64,000 nt of DNA from Muricea muricata. Its lineage: Eukaryota > Cnidaria > Anthozoa > Malacalcyonacea > Plexauridae. Location: assembly GCA_963855995.1 (NCBI GenBank), contig OY979731.1:5302942-5366941 (forward strand), read 5' to 3'. Made by a program: the position numbers and the translations under genes. Positions 63,401-64,000 of this stretch are shown piece after piece. Under the pieces are notes generated by a model. The model searched no databases and was not told the DNA's origin. It was given only the letters and a program-made list of their open reading frames with translations. Every line of letters starts with the position of its first letter. Position 1 is the first letter of the stretch.

Positions 63401-64000
63401 TGATATTGCAGAACTTAGCAAGTCGGGACTCATGTTTTCGGCGCTCAAACCATCGAGATGACCGAAACAACATGTTGAAATGTGAAACCTATAACTTGCT
63501 TGTAAACTGAAAAGAAACGACCTTAGAACCATCAAAATCGCGTTTTAAGCGTTCTAGAAGGAATTTGAGCGTGAAAACATGCTCAAATCACCAACTTAAA
63601 ATTGCCGTCTTAAATCGACCACGGCGACGTTTTAGAGCTTAAAATGGTGTTTTTAGTCCTATAGTGAACGAGTTGAGCGCAATGATGTACTGCAATCACG
63701 GACCTAAAACAGACCTTCTAAATGGAATTTGCAGAACTTACCAAGTCGGGAATCATGATTTGGGCGCTCAAACCATCGAGATGAATGAAAAAACATGTTG
63801 AAATGAGAAACCTATAACTTGCTTGTAAACTGAAAAGAAACGATCTTAGAACCATCAAAATCGCGTTTTAAGCGTTCTAGAAGCAATTTGAGCGTGAAAA
63901 CATGTTAAAATCACTAACTAAAAATTGCCGTCTTAAATCGATCACATCGACGTTTTACAGCTTGAAATGCTGTTTTCAGTGCTAAAGTGAACGAGTTGAG
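60467..64000 (+). repeat. Satellite to the window edge, mixed subtype order (about 11 monomers)
   Basis: T1 units at 61032, 62649 and 63943 are spaced 5 and 4 monomers. The 7-monomer interval 58767-61031 has the same subtype order as 1619-3880 at the other end of the window, including the rare GTAAACAGAAAAG (near 60590; also near 3440) and GTTACAATC (near 60994; also near 3841) variants, so both ends derive from one ancestral HOR. The unit near 63237 switches from one subtype into another (GATTTGAGCGGG in place of GATTTTAGCGTG). No non-satellite DNA is seen. Confidence 0.85.

Larger units (their letters stand above)
24013..64000. repeat. 323-bp satellite array, right part (about 124 monomers)
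   Basis: The same satellite resumes in register after the insertion. The interrupted monomer starts at 20688 and the next starts at 24196; subtracting the 3,182-bp element plus the 3-bp target duplication leaves 323 bp. The array then runs without a break to the window edge in the same orientation, so the true array extends beyond it. This half is richest in higher-order repetition, with 13-, 18-, 10- and 8-monomer periods listed separately. No non-satellite sequence of 300 bp or more is seen here. Confidence 0.98.

Noticed and set aside
1-64000. CRISPR array
   Set aside because: The repeat unit is 323 bp with no short direct repeats separated by unique spacers and no cas genes; the organisation is that of satellite DNA.

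Overview
This window is almost entirely satellite DNA from a eukaryotic nuclear genome. There are no rRNA or tRNA genes, no bacterial-style operons and no intact protein-coding gene that I can support. About 60.8 kb (1-20830 and 24013-64000) is one uninterrupted head-to-tail array of a monomer of about 323 bp (321-324 bp), roughly 188 copies, all in the same orientation. A single 3,182-bp foreign insertion (20831-24012) interrupts one monomer. The host looks metazoan. The fold-back repeat inside the insertion resembles repeats I associate with anthozoan cnidarians, but that is an unverified impression and no species can be named from the sequence.

The array is organised as higher-order repeats (HORs). 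Monomers fall into diagnostic subtypes, seen most easily in the first 30 bases after the phase point I chose (CAC at positions 325, 648, 972, 1296, 1619 and so on), and blocks of several subtypes are themselves tandemly repeated. By aligning the text at fixed offsets I find a 3,880-bp 12-mer (29-8579), a 1,941-bp 6-mer (16760-20673), a 9-mer of 2,910 bp net of the insertion (19439-28488), a 4,200-bp 13-mer (31842-40286), a 5,815-bp 18-mer (43436-55094), a 3,231-bp 10-mer (51080-57882) and a 2,584-bp 8-mer (55239-60466). A 6.16-kb segment (29926-36086) recurs 11,308 bp downstream (41234-47394). Copies within each block differ by only a few bases per kilobase, so turnover by unequal exchange or conversion is recent. 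Every breakpoint keeps the monomer phase.

The insertion has 35-bp imperfect terminal inverted repeats beginning CACGCCTGGC and a 3-bp target duplication, TTA. Uninterrupted sister monomers elsewhere in the array (for example 26923, 30480 and 41788) give the exact empty site. It is a DNA transposon, probably non-autonomous: CpG-rich ends, an AT-rich and CpG-poor core, a nested fold-back element, and only short unrecognised reading frames. The TTA duplication is compatible with PIF/Harbinger; CACTA-like is the alternative from the CAC terminus.

Short reading frames of 66-100 codons recur throughout the satellite because the monomers are near-identical copies. I treat them as by-products of the repeat, not genes. 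A large homogeneous HOR array of this kind is a candidate centromeric, pericentromeric or subtelomeric domain, but nothing in the sequence proves which.
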